A stretch of 64,000 nt of DNA. Origin: Takakia lepidozioides. Taxonomy: Eukaryota > Streptophyta > Takakiopsida > Takakiales > Takakiaceae. Position numbers and translations under genes: made by a program. The stretch spans positions 1,178,001 to 1,242,000 of the forward strand of contig CM060732.1 of NCBI GenBank assembly GCA_030704615.1. Reading direction: 5' to 3'. Under the pieces are notes generated by a model, which was not told where the DNA came from, did no database searches, and was given only the letters and a program-made list of their open reading frames with translations. Positions 20,576 through 31,746 of this stretch are shown here, one piece after another. The stretch's first letter is position 1. The number at the start of each line of letters is the position of its first letter.

Positions 20576-22492
20576 TCATTGCATGACCCCCCACCCCCAC
20601 GTCACGCTCCCCCCTCCCCCTTTAACTAGACAGCCATTCGGACGCGCTTCATCTTTGAAGTAAGGCTTCAAAAGGGAGACGTGAAATACTGGATGCACCT
20701 TGCTATTTGCCGGCAGCTCCAATTCATACACATCCTCATTCATAACCTTCCGGATGCGAAAGGATCCCGCATACGGAGGTACGAACTTTGGACTCACTTC
20801 CGGAGGTAGTCGGAAATTCTTGATGTTCAACCAGACCTCCGTGCCTGCCTCAAACTTCACTTCCCTCCGCTTCCGATTCGCCTGCCTTTCATACCGTTTC
20901 CTAGCTTTGGCAATGTTGTACTTTGCGAGCTTCAACAAACGCTCGCGTTCTTCTAGTACCGCCGCTACTGCCGGTTCCTCAACGTCCTGGGCGGCCCAAC
21001 TTGTCGGCACCAGAGGTGCTTTTCCATAGACCAATACAAAAGGGGAAACTCCCGTTGCGGAGTGTTCTGTGTTATTATAACAGAACTCTGCCGCGTCTAA
21101 GTGTTCCACCCAGTCTGTTTGGTCTGCCGACACGTAATTCCGCAAGATCTGCTTCACTACGGAATTCACTCTTTCTGTTTGGCCGTCGGTCGTAGGTCGG
21201 AAGGCGGTGCTCATCTTCAGCCTCGTCCCCATCTTCTTCCAAAGTGCCCTCCAAAATTTACTCGTAAACTTTGGATTGCGGTCCGAGACAATATCCTTTG
21301 GGACTCCATGATGCTTTAAGACGTGGGCGAAGTAAAGTCGCCCTGTTTCCTGCGCCGTTGCCGTCTCCTTGGTGGGGATGAAATGACCCATTTTACTGAA
21401 CCTATCCACCACCACCATGATTGCATCGAATCCTTTTGACAGCGGCATAGCAGTCATGAAATCCATCGAGACGCTTTCCCAAGTCCCCTCTGGAATCGGC
21501 AAGGGTTGTAACAGCCCCGCTTGCTTTTTGTACTCGCTCCGGTTTTGTTGGCATGTGGTGCATGTTTTGACATACTCCTCTGCCTCCTCCCTCAGTTTGG
21601 GCCAGAAATACTCTTTCTTCAAGAGTGCCGCAGTGCGCTTGGCTCCGCCGTGGCCCGCAAGCGGGCTATCATGGCATTCTCTCAAGAGGCTATCTCTGAT
21701 CCCTCCCTTCGGCACGTAGAGACGCTTTTGCTTATACCGGAGCAGTCCATTTTGCAAGTGGAACTGCGATTTAACCCCCATCCTCAAGTCCTGCATCACG
21801 GACTTCGCCAGCTCATCCTTCCGGCAAGCCTTCCGGATCTTCCTTTGGAGCGCCGTCTTGACCTTGTACACCAACAAGAGCTGCGGCTTTCTACTTAAAG
21901 CATCGGCTATCACATTGTCTCGTCCCGGTTTGTACTGGATATCCACGTCGAACACTGCCAAAGTATCTTGCCACCTAAGTTGTTTTGGGGACAACTTGGG
22001 CTGCGTGGCAAAATACTTCACCGTGACATTGTCCGTGAACACCTTCACTGGGTTGGAACCAACATAGTGGTGCCAAAGCTCAAGACAGTGCACCACCGCC
22101 TTCATCTCTTTCTCGTGCGTCGGCCACCGTCGCTCCACTTCATTCAGTTTCTTACTTTTGTAAGCCACTGGACGTCCATCTTGCATCAGTACACCCCCAA
22201 TCGCAAAGTCCGACGCATCTGTATGTATCTCGAACGGACGATCGAACTCCGGGATTTTCAAGACTGGAGCTTCCGCCATCCGCTGCTTCAATTCAGCAAA
22301 AGCTTGGCCACACAAGGTGTTCCATACCCAGACTTTGGATTTACACAGAAGGTCTGACAACGGCCCCGCGATCTTGGCAAATTTTCTCACATACTTCCGG
22401 TAATAGGAGGCGAGTCCTAGGAAGGATCGCACTCCCGGGACCGAAGTCGGAGGCTCCCAGTCCAAGATCGCCCTCACCTTTTTGTCATCCAT
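20576..22492 (-). pseudogene. RNase H and integrase, chromovirus copy 1
   Basis: 638 codons. RT thumb ([20 protein letters not shown]); RNase H ([48 protein letters not shown]); integrase zinc domain ([26 protein letters not shown]), catalytic Asp in MDFMTAMP, Asp in IVSDRNPKF and Glu in PTTDGQTERVN; then the HPVFHVSLLKPY segment that normally leads to the chromodomain. A TAA just upstream (ATC TAA ATG, where copy 2 has AGA) separates it from the RT ORF. Confidence 0.9.
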
Positions 22493-23935
22493 TTAGATCC
22501 CATCCTGTGTAATCACATGCCCCAGGAACTCCACTTTTGTGACCCCAAATTCGCACTTTGAAGCTTTGGCATACAGCTTCCCTTCTCGCAATTTTTGGAA
22601 TACCCTTTTCAGGTGCTCCAGGTGCTCCTCCTTTGTTTTCGAGTACACCAAGATGTCGTCAATGTACACGATCACAAAGTCATCCAACCACTCCTGAAAA
22701 AGGCTGTTCATCAGCATGCTAAATGTCGTTGGTGCATTGGTGAGCCCAAAAGGCATCACCAAGAACTCATATGAACCATACCTTGTCCTGCACGCAGTCT
22801 TCTCCTCATCTCCTTCCGCCACCCGAATTTGATGATAGCCGGAGCGCAAGTCGATCCGGCTGAAATACTTCGCTCCTGCCAACCGATCGAAGAGGTCATC
22901 GATCCTTGGCAAAGGGTACCGATTTTTGATAGTCACCTTATTCAGAGCCCTGTAATCGACACACATCCGCAGCGTCCCATCCTTTTTATCTGCAAATAGC
23001 ACCGGGGCTCCGTAAGGTGACTTACTCGGCCGGATGTACCCCTTTGACATTAGATCTTTGAGCTGAGTCTTCAGCTCGACCAACTCTCTATGGCTCAACC
23101 GGTAGGGCGCCTTGGCAGGCGGTTCCGATCCCGGTATCACCTCAATCTTGTGGTCAACTCCTCTTCGCGGTGGCAAACCGCTTGGTAAATCCTCCGGCAT
23201 CACATCCTGGTATTTCTCCAAAATCCCCTTGATCCAATCTGGGCTCGGCTCCCCATCGCCTTCTCCCTTCACTTCTCTAATGTAGAGCAAAAACTGGGGC
23301 TCGTGTGCCTCCTCCACGGTCCACTCCCTTGCTGACAGAAGGTTTATTTGCCCTCCCACGGGTTTAGGCGTTTCCGACACTCGTAAGACCTCGCCACCAT
23401 TCCCACATGGCAGCGTGACTACTCTCTTGCGGCCATCTATGACCGCTCCGGATTTGCTCAAAAATGTCATCCCCACCACTCCATCGATCTCGCAGATGGT
23501 GAAGTTCTCACGTCCCTCCCAACTCCCCAGTTGAAGAGGAACATCAAACGCCAACCTTGTCGCCAACTGTGGTTCTCCTTTGGCAGAACGCACCTCAATA
23601 GAGGCCCCCACGTCACTCGTCGGGAGTCCCAGCTTTTGTGCCGTTGCCGGTGTCATGAAGGAGTGCGACGCTCCTGTGTCCACCAACAACGACACATTAG
23701 TTCTGGATATTATCCCATCCACGAACAATAACTGACTCCCTTTACGTAAGGCGCCAGTTTCCTGATACAACTCACAAGAAAATTTGCCTACCTTGCAAGT
23801 CCTGGCGACCACCGCTTCCACCAAGCGACTGATGGTATCTTCCGACAGCTCTGTGGTCGCCCGAGTCATGTTCAATTGCCGGGGCTTCGTGCACTTCTTG
23901 GCCATGTGCCCGGGCTCCCCACAATTGAAACACAC
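22493..23935 (-). pseudogene. Zinc knuckle, protease and RT, chromovirus copy 1
   Basis: 480 codons: [14 protein letters not shown] knuckle at the start, protease active site [12 protein letters not shown], then RT with VPYRAPVLF-type and [19 protein letters not shown] segments, [13 protein letters not shown], and the catalytic [12 protein letters not shown]. About 60 more codons of gag tail can be followed to 24,096 in another frame. The ORF ends at a TAA before the RNase H ORF. Confidence 0.9.
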
Positions 23936-24107
23936 TCCATCAAAGGTTGTCTCCTGTCCGCCATAGGCCGCTCCACCCGCTTTTTTTTTCGAAGCACCGG
24001 GTGCCGCCTTGACTTGTGATGGCCCTCCCTTCGATTTCCACGTGCCATTGTCGCCGCGTGGCCTATCCTACTTCTTTTCCGGTCGGAAGGAGTCACCTTC
24101 CCGCCAG

Positions 24108-25524
24108 TTAGAGATAGTGATATAGAGTAACTACATAACCACCGCTAAGGCAGATCTAGTAAACGGACAGTGAAACTGAATTGCGTGTCTTCTAGTAGTT
24201 ATATGAATGAAGGAACGAATGGATGAATGAATGAATTAGGATGGATGAATTCAGTTGCATTTGGATGAATTAATGAATTAATGGATGAATGAATGAATGT
24301 TTAGGATGAATTCGGATGAATGAAATAGAATGAATGAATTTTAGTGAGAAAATCCAATGAATGAATTGGATGAATGATTTCTCATGCTGAATGTTTCCAC
24401 GACTACAGTCCATCTACAACGGTTGAAATTTTCAAGTCCTGAAGCAACAGTTTTTCTTCATATCAGAAAAGTTCAAGGAACTTGCGGGCAACACAACCAG
24501 GGTTTAGGGTTGGACTTGTGAAGCCACCCGACGACTCTCTCTAATTTTGCGAAACGAGGGAGTGGATGCTATAATTCATGCTACAATTCATGCTATAATT
24601 CACATTCACAAAGAAATGCAAAGGAGTGACCACCGATGTATGTGAGACTTGAAAAAGAATTTGCTAAGGTTAAGTGATAAGCTGCTAAGTTTATGAGTCA
24701 ACGAGTGCAAATGAGGCCCTGTGGATAAGACAAGGGATAGAAAGATGAGATTTTGGTAGGCTGCTCAAATGAAGAGTTCAACAAGTGCACTTTATCTAGC
24801 AGCAGACCTCAAAGAAAGCGGGTAAATCAGATGCTCCGGTAGTATAGACAACAGAACCAATGAAAAGATCCTCTGCAAGCAAAAAAAAAATCATAGCATG
24901 GAAAGAAACCAAGGTGTGGCTACAACATATTGCAAAGACAAACTTCCATGCATGGTTCTAGATAGTCCTACATTCATACGCCTTCTGACATTCTAAATGT
25001 TTGCTTTGTCATAAGACCAAGATTTACAGGGTCCCAATGAGTCGACGAGTGTAGATGAGGCCCTCTGGATATATTGTGGCAATGATTGACACCGCATCTC
25101 TAGCCCAAGCCAAACTTCAATTGACAGAATAGCTACAGGAACAAATTCTTGAATAACAATCTCAAATCAGCAGATAATAACCATTCAGCCATAGCTATCC
25201 ACACCAGAGCAATGCACCGCTCCAACAGTTGTCTCTCTCAGCTGCCTAGAATATGCATATGAAAAACTTTTAAAGACACCATGAACTAACCAACACTTTC
25301 TTCCTTCCCCAGTCCTGAATATTCCATTCATTCAGATCCGACTAAAGTGCCTCTTAAGCAGCTGGAAAGTTGAACTCCAAGCTCTCTCTCAAGCAACACT
25401 TTCAACATTATGACTAGATCCGCTTGCATGCATACAATGCTTGGTAATTCCATGACCAATCCTAAGGGGATCTAGACATTCCGAAGCCCCCCTCCCCTCA
25501 CTTATGAAACAAGCTATCTTCAAC
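24108..25524. other. Non-coding stretch with GAAT-rich microsatellite
   Basis: No gene found. 24,200-24,380 is a degenerate (GAAT/GGAT)n run with many ATGAATGAATG words. 24,575-24,600 has a triplet of ATTCATGCTA(C/T)A. The phrase GAGTC.ACGAGTG...ATGAGGCCCT.TGGATA occurs at 24,693 and 25,036, a dispersed repeat. The right end is probably 3' flank of the eIF4A remnant. Confidence 0.6.
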
Positions 25525-26272
25525 TCACAAAAGATATGCAACATTTGAAAGTAGCTCCTTGATAACAGTCTTGTAGAACCTCTGGAGGTCTTGGAGCATG
25601 CGCTCATCATCCTTTGTGACAAAATTGATGGCCACACCCTTGCGCCCAAAACGCCCACTACAGCCAATACGGTGGAGATAGTTCTCGGGCTGGGTGGGCA
25701 GGTCATAGTTAATGACCAGGGACACCTGCTGGACATCAATACCGCGTGCCAGCATATTAGTTGTAATTAGGACTCGGGAGGATCCGAATCGGAACTCGTG
25801 CATGATGATGTAACGGGTGTTCTGGTCCATATCTCCATGTGTGGCTGAGACAATGTGGTCACGGGCTGCACTCATCAACACAAAAACTGATAGTGAGCAC
25901 TTCATAAACAATTATATGAAGGATCTAAACTGTGTGTAACTCATCTGCAAGCAAAACATAAGCAGTGTTCTCTTGGAAGCCTCTAGAAACGACCATCGAC
26001 ATGTAAAGATCAACATATCGCGCATCAAATCAGTAAGCCAGTCAACTTTCCGGTGGGTGTTGATGAAGATAACACTCTGGGTAATTGCCAGCGTCTCATA
26101 CAAATCACACAAAGTGTCAAGCTTCCATTCCTCACGGTCCACATTGACATAGAACTGCTTGATACCCTCAAGGGTGAGCTCATCCTTTTTCACCAAGATT
26201 TTCACTGGCTTGTTCATGAATTTTCTAGTGATCTCCAGGGCTTCTGTAATTGGCATTGTAGCCGAGAACACA
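25525..26272 (-). pseudogene. eIF4A (DEAD-box translation initiation factor) C-terminal fragment
   Basis: Minus strand, two coding blocks split by an intron-like gap of about 130 bases (near 25,880-26,010). The first reads [28 protein letters not shown] and [19 protein letters not shown]. The second reads [29 protein letters not shown] and [13 protein letters not shown] to the stop at 25,525. eIF4A unwinds mRNA 5' leaders. The N-terminal RecA domain (Q, Walker A, DEAD) is absent. Motif VI has Cys for the usual Arg (HRIGRxGR) and motif V has TTN for TTD, so the piece is non-functional. Its upstream end runs directly into a LINE. Confidence 0.85.
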
Positions 26273-27436
26273 CCCACTGGGAGGGGGCTTGCGCCTCTCC
26301 ACACTGCCATCAAACTCCCGCTTAGTAAAATACAAACCCACTGGCAGAACGAGGGAGGCAAACCAATCTTGGCCAGGGTGCCCATCGGGAAAGGCCATTA
26401 TACCCTATCAAACGCTTTTTCAAAGTCCAGTAGAATCAGGGCAATAGCCTGCTGGGTTTGAAACGCGCACTGAGGAAGCTCTTGTGCTAGAAGAAGGTTA
26501 TCCATAATGTATCTCCCTTTAATAAACCCAGATTGGTTTGGTCTGATGATTGAAGGAAGAAGAGGCTGAAGACGTAGAGCCAGCCCTTTGGCTATGATCT
26601 TGTATGCAGCATTCAAGAGAGTTATGGGCCTATAATTGCTTAAGTCGGTCTTGTCTCCCTTTTTGAAAAGAAAGGAGATGACGCCTTGTGACATAGCTTC
26701 CGGCATATGGTTTGATTGGAAAATGTGGTTGGACATGGCCCAAAAATCGGACGAGATGTCAAAGCAGACAATTCTGTAAAATTCCACAGGGACCACATCT
26801 ATCCCTGGATATTTCCCATCCTTCAGCTTGGACAGGGCCTGTTCAAGTTCTTCTTCCGAGAGAGGCCCTTCTAATGTCTTGGCCACAGCAGGGGATATGA
26901 GAACCGGAGAGTGTTCTAGGCAAGCATTAAGGGTGGCTAGAGCTGCGGGCATGACACTTTGAAAGAAGGTCTGAAAGTGGCTGGCAGCGAATGTAGCCAT
27001 AGGTTTGGGGTCTGTGAAAGACTCACCAAAGGCATGGTCATCAAGTTCAGATATTGTCTGCCCTGCCTTTCTCAGCCTTGTTTTTGCAAAGAAGTACTTA
27101 GACATTTTTTCACCCTTGGATGACCAGTTTATTCCTGCTGACAGCTTGAGGTCCTGCTGCTGCAGGTCTTGGAAGAATCGAAAATTTTGTTTTGCTTCCA
27201 AGTAGGTATTGAAAGTCTCCTCATCGTAGCCTGGGGATTCCATTTTTTTTTTACAGACTGAGAGGCACTTGGAGGCGCCCTCCTTTTTCTAGTGGCTGCA
27301 ATATCTCTCTACTCATCTGCTGGCTGGCCACCCCCACTACTTTGAGCTTTGCCATGAACTGCCGGTACCTTGTATACTGAAGTTGGAGTATGCTCTCAAG
27401 CTCTCCAATGTACTCAAGTTTGCTCATAGCAGGTCG
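26273..27436 (-). mobile_element. LINE (non-LTR retrotransposon) fragment
   Basis: Minus-strand non-LTR RT region. It starts near 27,430 (KLEYIGELESILQ), continues through a long open stretch at 27,243-26,398 and, after a frame change, through [15 protein letters not shown], where it is fused to eIF4A at about 26,272. Both the endonuclease and the catalytic end of the RT are absent. Confidence 0.8.
26398..27243 (-). pseudogene. LINE reverse transcriptase, N-terminal half
   Basis: 281 open codons with the non-LTR RT landmarks LKDGKYPGIDVVPVEFYR, GVISFLFKKGDKTDLSNYRPITLLNAAYK, RPNQSGFIKGRYIMDN and LILLDFEKAFDRV (first catalytic Asp region). The YADD box lies beyond the breakpoint and is absent. 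L1-like by overall pattern. Confidence 0.85.
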
Positions 27437-27451
27437 TGTATCTCCCTTGCC

Positions 27452-27919
27452 CTACACGGAGTCTTGCCAATATGTGGCACACAAGCCAGAATCAAAGGTT
27501 ATTTTGCGCTTCATGTCAATGCGGAAATGACGACCGTGAACCCAAACCGCCGTGTATGAGGTCGCGAATTGAGAGGGGCCCCTTGCAATGTCTTGCACCA
27601 AATCTGAAACCACCTCTCCTTGAGCAACGGTGTCATAAACTGAAGTCCAAAGCCACTGTTGGAATGAACTTAGAGGCTGCAATTCCATGGGCAAATTTTG
27701 TGAAGAAACATTTCGGCGGCCCGCTCCTCGTCGTGGGCGTCTAGTAACCAGCCTTGGATGGTTCCGCCTCCATGCAAGCGTCTCCTCCTCTCGTTGCTGA
27801 ACAAGATTATTGTATCTTGTCTCCCGCTCATGTATGGATAGGGTGTTCTTCAGTATGAAGTCATGCGCTTGCTCAATCACCAAGGTCGGCAATTTTACCC
27901 TCTTCAATTTTTTGGGCAA
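27452..27919 (-). pseudogene. CACTA protein C-terminal region
   Basis: Encodes basic linker sequence followed by SDLVQDIARGPSQFATSYTA and VHGRHFRIDMKRKITFDSG, which match the segment that follows DUF4218 in TNP2-type proteins (RGPS..v..y..y..nG.rFht..r). Ends at a stop just before the LINE junction. Confidence 0.7.
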
Positions 27920-27955
27920 AATGATGTCCTTGGTTCGTGCATCCTCCTCTTCCTT

Positions 27956-28657
27956 TCACATCCGAGGGGCTTCCTCATCCACCCTTGCCATGTACTCTGT
28001 GCAATAAAACATAGCTTTTTGCAACGTATACCCCTCCGCCATGCTACCCTCCGGGTGCGTCATTTGTCTTACAAATCCTTTCAAAGTCTTCATATAACGC
28101 TCAAGGAAGTACATCCACCGAGAATGAACGGGGCCGACAATCGAAGCCTCTTCCACTAAGTGCACTACCAAGTGCACTTGGATGTCAAAGAAGGAGGGAG
28201 AAAGATGCATCTCCAACATACACATTACCTCCGCCGCCTCCTTCTTCATGCGTGGAAAATCTGCTTCTTCCAACTCTTTGGAGCAAATCCTCCGGAACAA
28301 GCCTCCCAATCTATAGATTGTCTCACGAACCTCGGGAGTCAATGTCCCACGTACTGCAATGGGCAAGATGTCTTGCAATAGATTGTGGTAGTCATGAGAC
28401 TTCAAACCATCGACCCCGTCTTCTTCGCTGAACTTCGTACGGAGGGATGACCCATAACCAGTTGGTGTTCGGACAACACTTATGGTGGCTATCACTTTCT
28501 TGTATTCCTCCTTTGTCCATTGCCAAGGTGCGCGCCTATACTTCCACCGTACAACACCCTTTGGGTCCACACCATTTTGTTCGGCCCATAGATGGCGCAT
28601 GCGACCCTGCTCCTCAAGCTCCTTTCTAACACCGAGTGAATCTCCTTTTGCAGCCAC
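27956..28657 (-). pseudogene. DUF4218 domain of a CACTA protein
   Basis: 233 codons with GLKSHDYHNLLQDILPIAVR, ETIYRLGGLFRRICSKEL and EMHLSPSFFDIQVHLVVHLV then GPVHSRWMYFLERYMKTLKG, the characteristic DUF4218 series found between transposase and C-terminal regions of TNP2-type CACTA proteins. The reading frame is open across the domain. Confidence 0.88.
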
Positions 28658-28835
28658 TCCATTCTTTGACAGCGTGCCATGAAAAACCCGAAAAAGGGAC
28701 GAGCAGACATTCTTCTCAATATGCTTGGGATCTAGAAGATGGTGAATCTTCAGGTCCTACATATATCCCCACCCACAAAGACTTACACAAATTTTTTTAC
28801 GTGAAAGTGACAATGAAAGTGCCAAATGTGCAATA

Positions 28836-30045
28836 TCACATACATGCATAGGGATATTGACGGTGTTTTTGTGGAATATGTACCGCCCAATATGACAACT
28901 CGTAGAAGATTGAAAGTCGTTTCGTGTCGGGCACGTCCACTTCACCGTCCGTGCCCACATGGGCCTCCTTCCATCGGTCCTCCCAAAACTGCCCGGATGG
29001 TGTCATAGGGGGGGGACGTACTTCCTCTTTGCCATCAAACAAGTGTTTCTCTCTTCTTCTCCATCGATGGCTCATAGGAAGAAATTTGCGGTAGTTGGGA
29101 TACACCATCTTGTGAAGATGGTGGGAGCTATGTGCATCAAGATCATCGCCACAATGCAAGCATGCATGGTACCCTTTGGTGCTTAGCCCCGAGCAAACAG
29201 TTAGTCCTGTACTACACATCCCGCCACATTTGCAAAAACAAAAAGCTGTCATGTGCATGGCCCATAATGCCATCTACCCCACTACGGTGCACAAGACTGT
29301 CGCCGCTACTTCAATCAATCCCAATTTTCATCGATATTATCCGGCATTGACAAGTGAATGTACGTGGGTTGTTCATGGGGAACATAATATACCTGGATAA
29401 TCATGCATTGTCCAAAGCAAGATGTCTCTCATCTGAAAAGATTGTCCGGCCATAGGGTCAAGTGAAGCATCCAATGCCAGGACCCCCCTCCATAGCTCTT
29501 TAAGTTCATCAACAAGAGGTCGCAAGTACGTGTCCATGTTTGCCACTTGTTTTTTCCCTATGAGACATTCACATCATTGTTTCAATGCTCCACCAATATG
29601 CAGATTATACTACAAAATGAATTACACGTCTTACTCCATGATTATGTCACTCATCAATCTTGCATCCGAATTGCGTCAAAGATCCGAAGTTTAATGTAAA
29701 GTCGAAGGCAATAATAAACATGAAATGAGTACACTCACGTGGCACAATGGCAACCAACATGATATGGTCTTTTTTAATTGAAAGATACGGAGGGATGTTG
29801 TAATTCACCATGGTCACCGACCAAGTGGAATGACTACATGACTGGACAGAGAATGGGTTGACCCCATCCGAGGAGAAGCCAAGGTGGACATGTCGTGGGT
29901 CCTCCAAGAGAAAAGGCCACATCTCTTCAATATGCCTCCATGCTTGTGAATCTTGTGGCCCGCACACCTTTCCCAGGGGGCTCCGATGTGAGGTGTACCA
30001 TCTCATGAGTCTGGCCAATTCGGGGCTTCGGTACTGTGCCCTCAA
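28836..30045 (-). pseudogene. TNP2-type transposase (Transposase_21), broken
   Basis: 29,647-30,045 encodes PRHVHLGFSSDGVNPFSVQS and STWSVTMVNYNIPPYLSI, the start of the catalytic region. 28,836-29,273 encodes GLTVCSGLSTKGYHACLHCG and RKFLPMSHRWRR, a Cys-containing conserved block. The blocks are separated by about 370 non-open bases (introns or decay). The retrotransposon LTR at 30,058 removes the N-terminal end. Confidence 0.82.
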
Positions 30046-30167
30046 TCGCGGGATGATTGTTAGAGGACTGTAGGGGACTTAGACACTTATACGGGATCTG
30101 TAGGGTACCCTTAATTTTTGCACAGACTGAGACCAACAGGAGCCTTAGGGGTGACAGCAGCGCACTG

Positions 30168-30503
30168 TAGAAGGGGGTTACACAGCCAACACAGCCCGTT
30201 ACAGTCGACACAGCCGACACAGCCGACACAGCCACACAGCCAGTCACAGCCTACACAGCCAACACAGCCAGTCACAGCCGACACAGCCGACACAGCCAAC
30301 ACAGCCGACACAGCCCGTCACAGCAGACACAGCCAACACAGCCGACACAGCCCATCACAGCCCGTCACAGCAGACACAGCCGACACAGCCGTCACAGCCC
30401 GGCACAGCCACACAGCCAGTCACAGCCCGACACAGCCAAACACAGTCGCACAGCCAGTCACAGCCCGTCACAGTTTCACACAGCCAGTCACAGCTTGACA
30501 CAG
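30168..30503 (+). repeat. CACAGCC-type tandem repeats in family A LTR/leader
   Basis: Degenerate array of CACAGCCGA, CACAGCCAA and TCACAGCC units, with spacing about 9-21 bases, ending near CACAGCTGTCACGATC. Same array as 12,286-12,556 in copy 2 (opposite strand). Regular 9-10 base spacing predominates. Confidence 0.85.
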
Positions 30504-31030
30504 CTGTCACGATCATAGGAAACGAAGAGTAGGACAGGGAACGACTGTGGGGAAACAACACCTGCGAAGGGAACATGTTAGTTCACAGACGACGGTTAGT
30601 GAGGGAAACGGTTAGAACTGCGGATAGGAAGATAAAGGGAAAAACGGGGAATTGAGGGGGATCATTATTCGAGGAGGACTTCTTAGTCAGGCTGGAGCGG
30701 AGATCGGAAGCAAAAGATGGAGAGCACGGTGAAGGAGGAAAGAGGATTAGTAGATGCTTGTTATATGCAAAGCTGTAGTGATATTGTAGAGCAGATTAGA
30801 GACACAATGGCTTCGGCCTGATACCTGATAAATCATAATCTGATACTTATGCGATACAATCACACTGTGTAGAGAGATCTGAGTGAAGCTGTGGATTGAA
30901 TGAAAGAGTGAAGGAAACCGATAGATTGATGAAGCAAACTGATACTTAATTATCAATGGTAAGGTAGCTAAGATGAATGCGGAAAGGGAAACAAATAGGA
31001 AACACCCCCATGATACACTAGCTGTAGGTC

Positions 31031-31746
31031 ATGACTGATTGTTCTGCGCGGGCTGAGTACTTAGAGATTTCCAACTCTTCTATCTTGGAGTTTCCGCCTC
31101 GGATAGCGAAGGGATGGGTGAGTAAAAGCCGCGCGACATTTGGCGACCATACTAGGGACCTGGGACATGAACAACCAGATGTGACAGGCATCTGGTGGGA
31201 TCATGGTGGTTGGACCATTAAAGAATTTGAAGTGAATCAAATTCCCTGTGGAACGAAGGAAGAAAGATTGTCCAAACGATTCTTTCAAAGGTTCTTGGAA
31301 TTGCCAGACGGTTGTAAAGAAAATATTCTTAAACGAGTGCATGATACTGATCCAGAATGGGGTCTGGAGAAAGGAGTGATAAAGATTTATCAGGTAGCCT
31401 GTAGAGGAAGAGCACGTTGGTTACCAACATTGGTTTATGTGATAGCATTGCTAAACGAGTAGAGTTTGAAGGCTGGGAAGAAAGAAAGGTGAATGTTTAT
31501 ACTCATATGCATGAAGAGCTTGTACTGGTAAAGAATTGGATCCCAAAGGATATTTTGTGGATCAAACTCACACCAAGAACAGCTTTTCAGACTTGCTTGC
31601 CATATGGTTATATGGTAACGGAGACTTCAAGTATAGCCAAGGGTGCATTGAAGCTTGAAATACCCAGGCATATACGAGAGATATTACAGAAGAGAGTTTT
31701 GGTTATTGCCACATTAAAAGAAATGAAAGACATGGGACATGAGTGA
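31031..31746 (+). pseudogene. Pre-gag ORF of family A, copy 3
   Basis: Starts at ATG 31,031 like the 231-codon ORF of copy 2. About 12 bases are missing near 31,453 (ALLN/KRVEFEGWE join), changing the frame, and a second indel near 31,660 extends the tail into LKEMKDMGHE. The upstream part contains the SILEFPPRIAKGW segment deleted from copy 1. Function unknown. Confidence 0.68.

Larger units (their letters stand above)
18483..24107 (-). mobile_element. Ty3 chromovirus (family B), copy 1, 5' truncated
   Basis: Minus-strand element: truncated gag end at 24,107, protease-RT (22.5-23.9 kb), RNase H-integrase (20.6-22.5 kb), chromodomain (20.1-20.4 kb), polypurine tract at 20,084-20,096 and a full 3' LTR (20,083 to 18,483). 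The 5' LTR and most of gag are absent, with unrelated sequence starting at 24,108. It is homologous to 40.85-45.49 kb. Stops and a frame break before the chromodomain show that it is inactive. Confidence 0.88.
27437..30057 (-). mobile_element. CACTA (TNP2-type) transposon coding remnant
   Basis: Four blocks in order on the minus strand match the TNP2/Transposase_21 plus DUF4218 plus downstream conserved region of plant CACTA elements (29,647-30,045; 28,836-29,273; 27,956-28,657; 27,452-27,919). It is bounded on the left by a LINE and on the right by the family A copy 3 LTR, which cuts the transposase near its N-terminus. 29,274-29,646 and 28,658-28,835 hold decayed linker sequence without clear open frame. 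The CACTA end at 17.5 kb may or may not belong to the same family. Confidence 0.8.
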
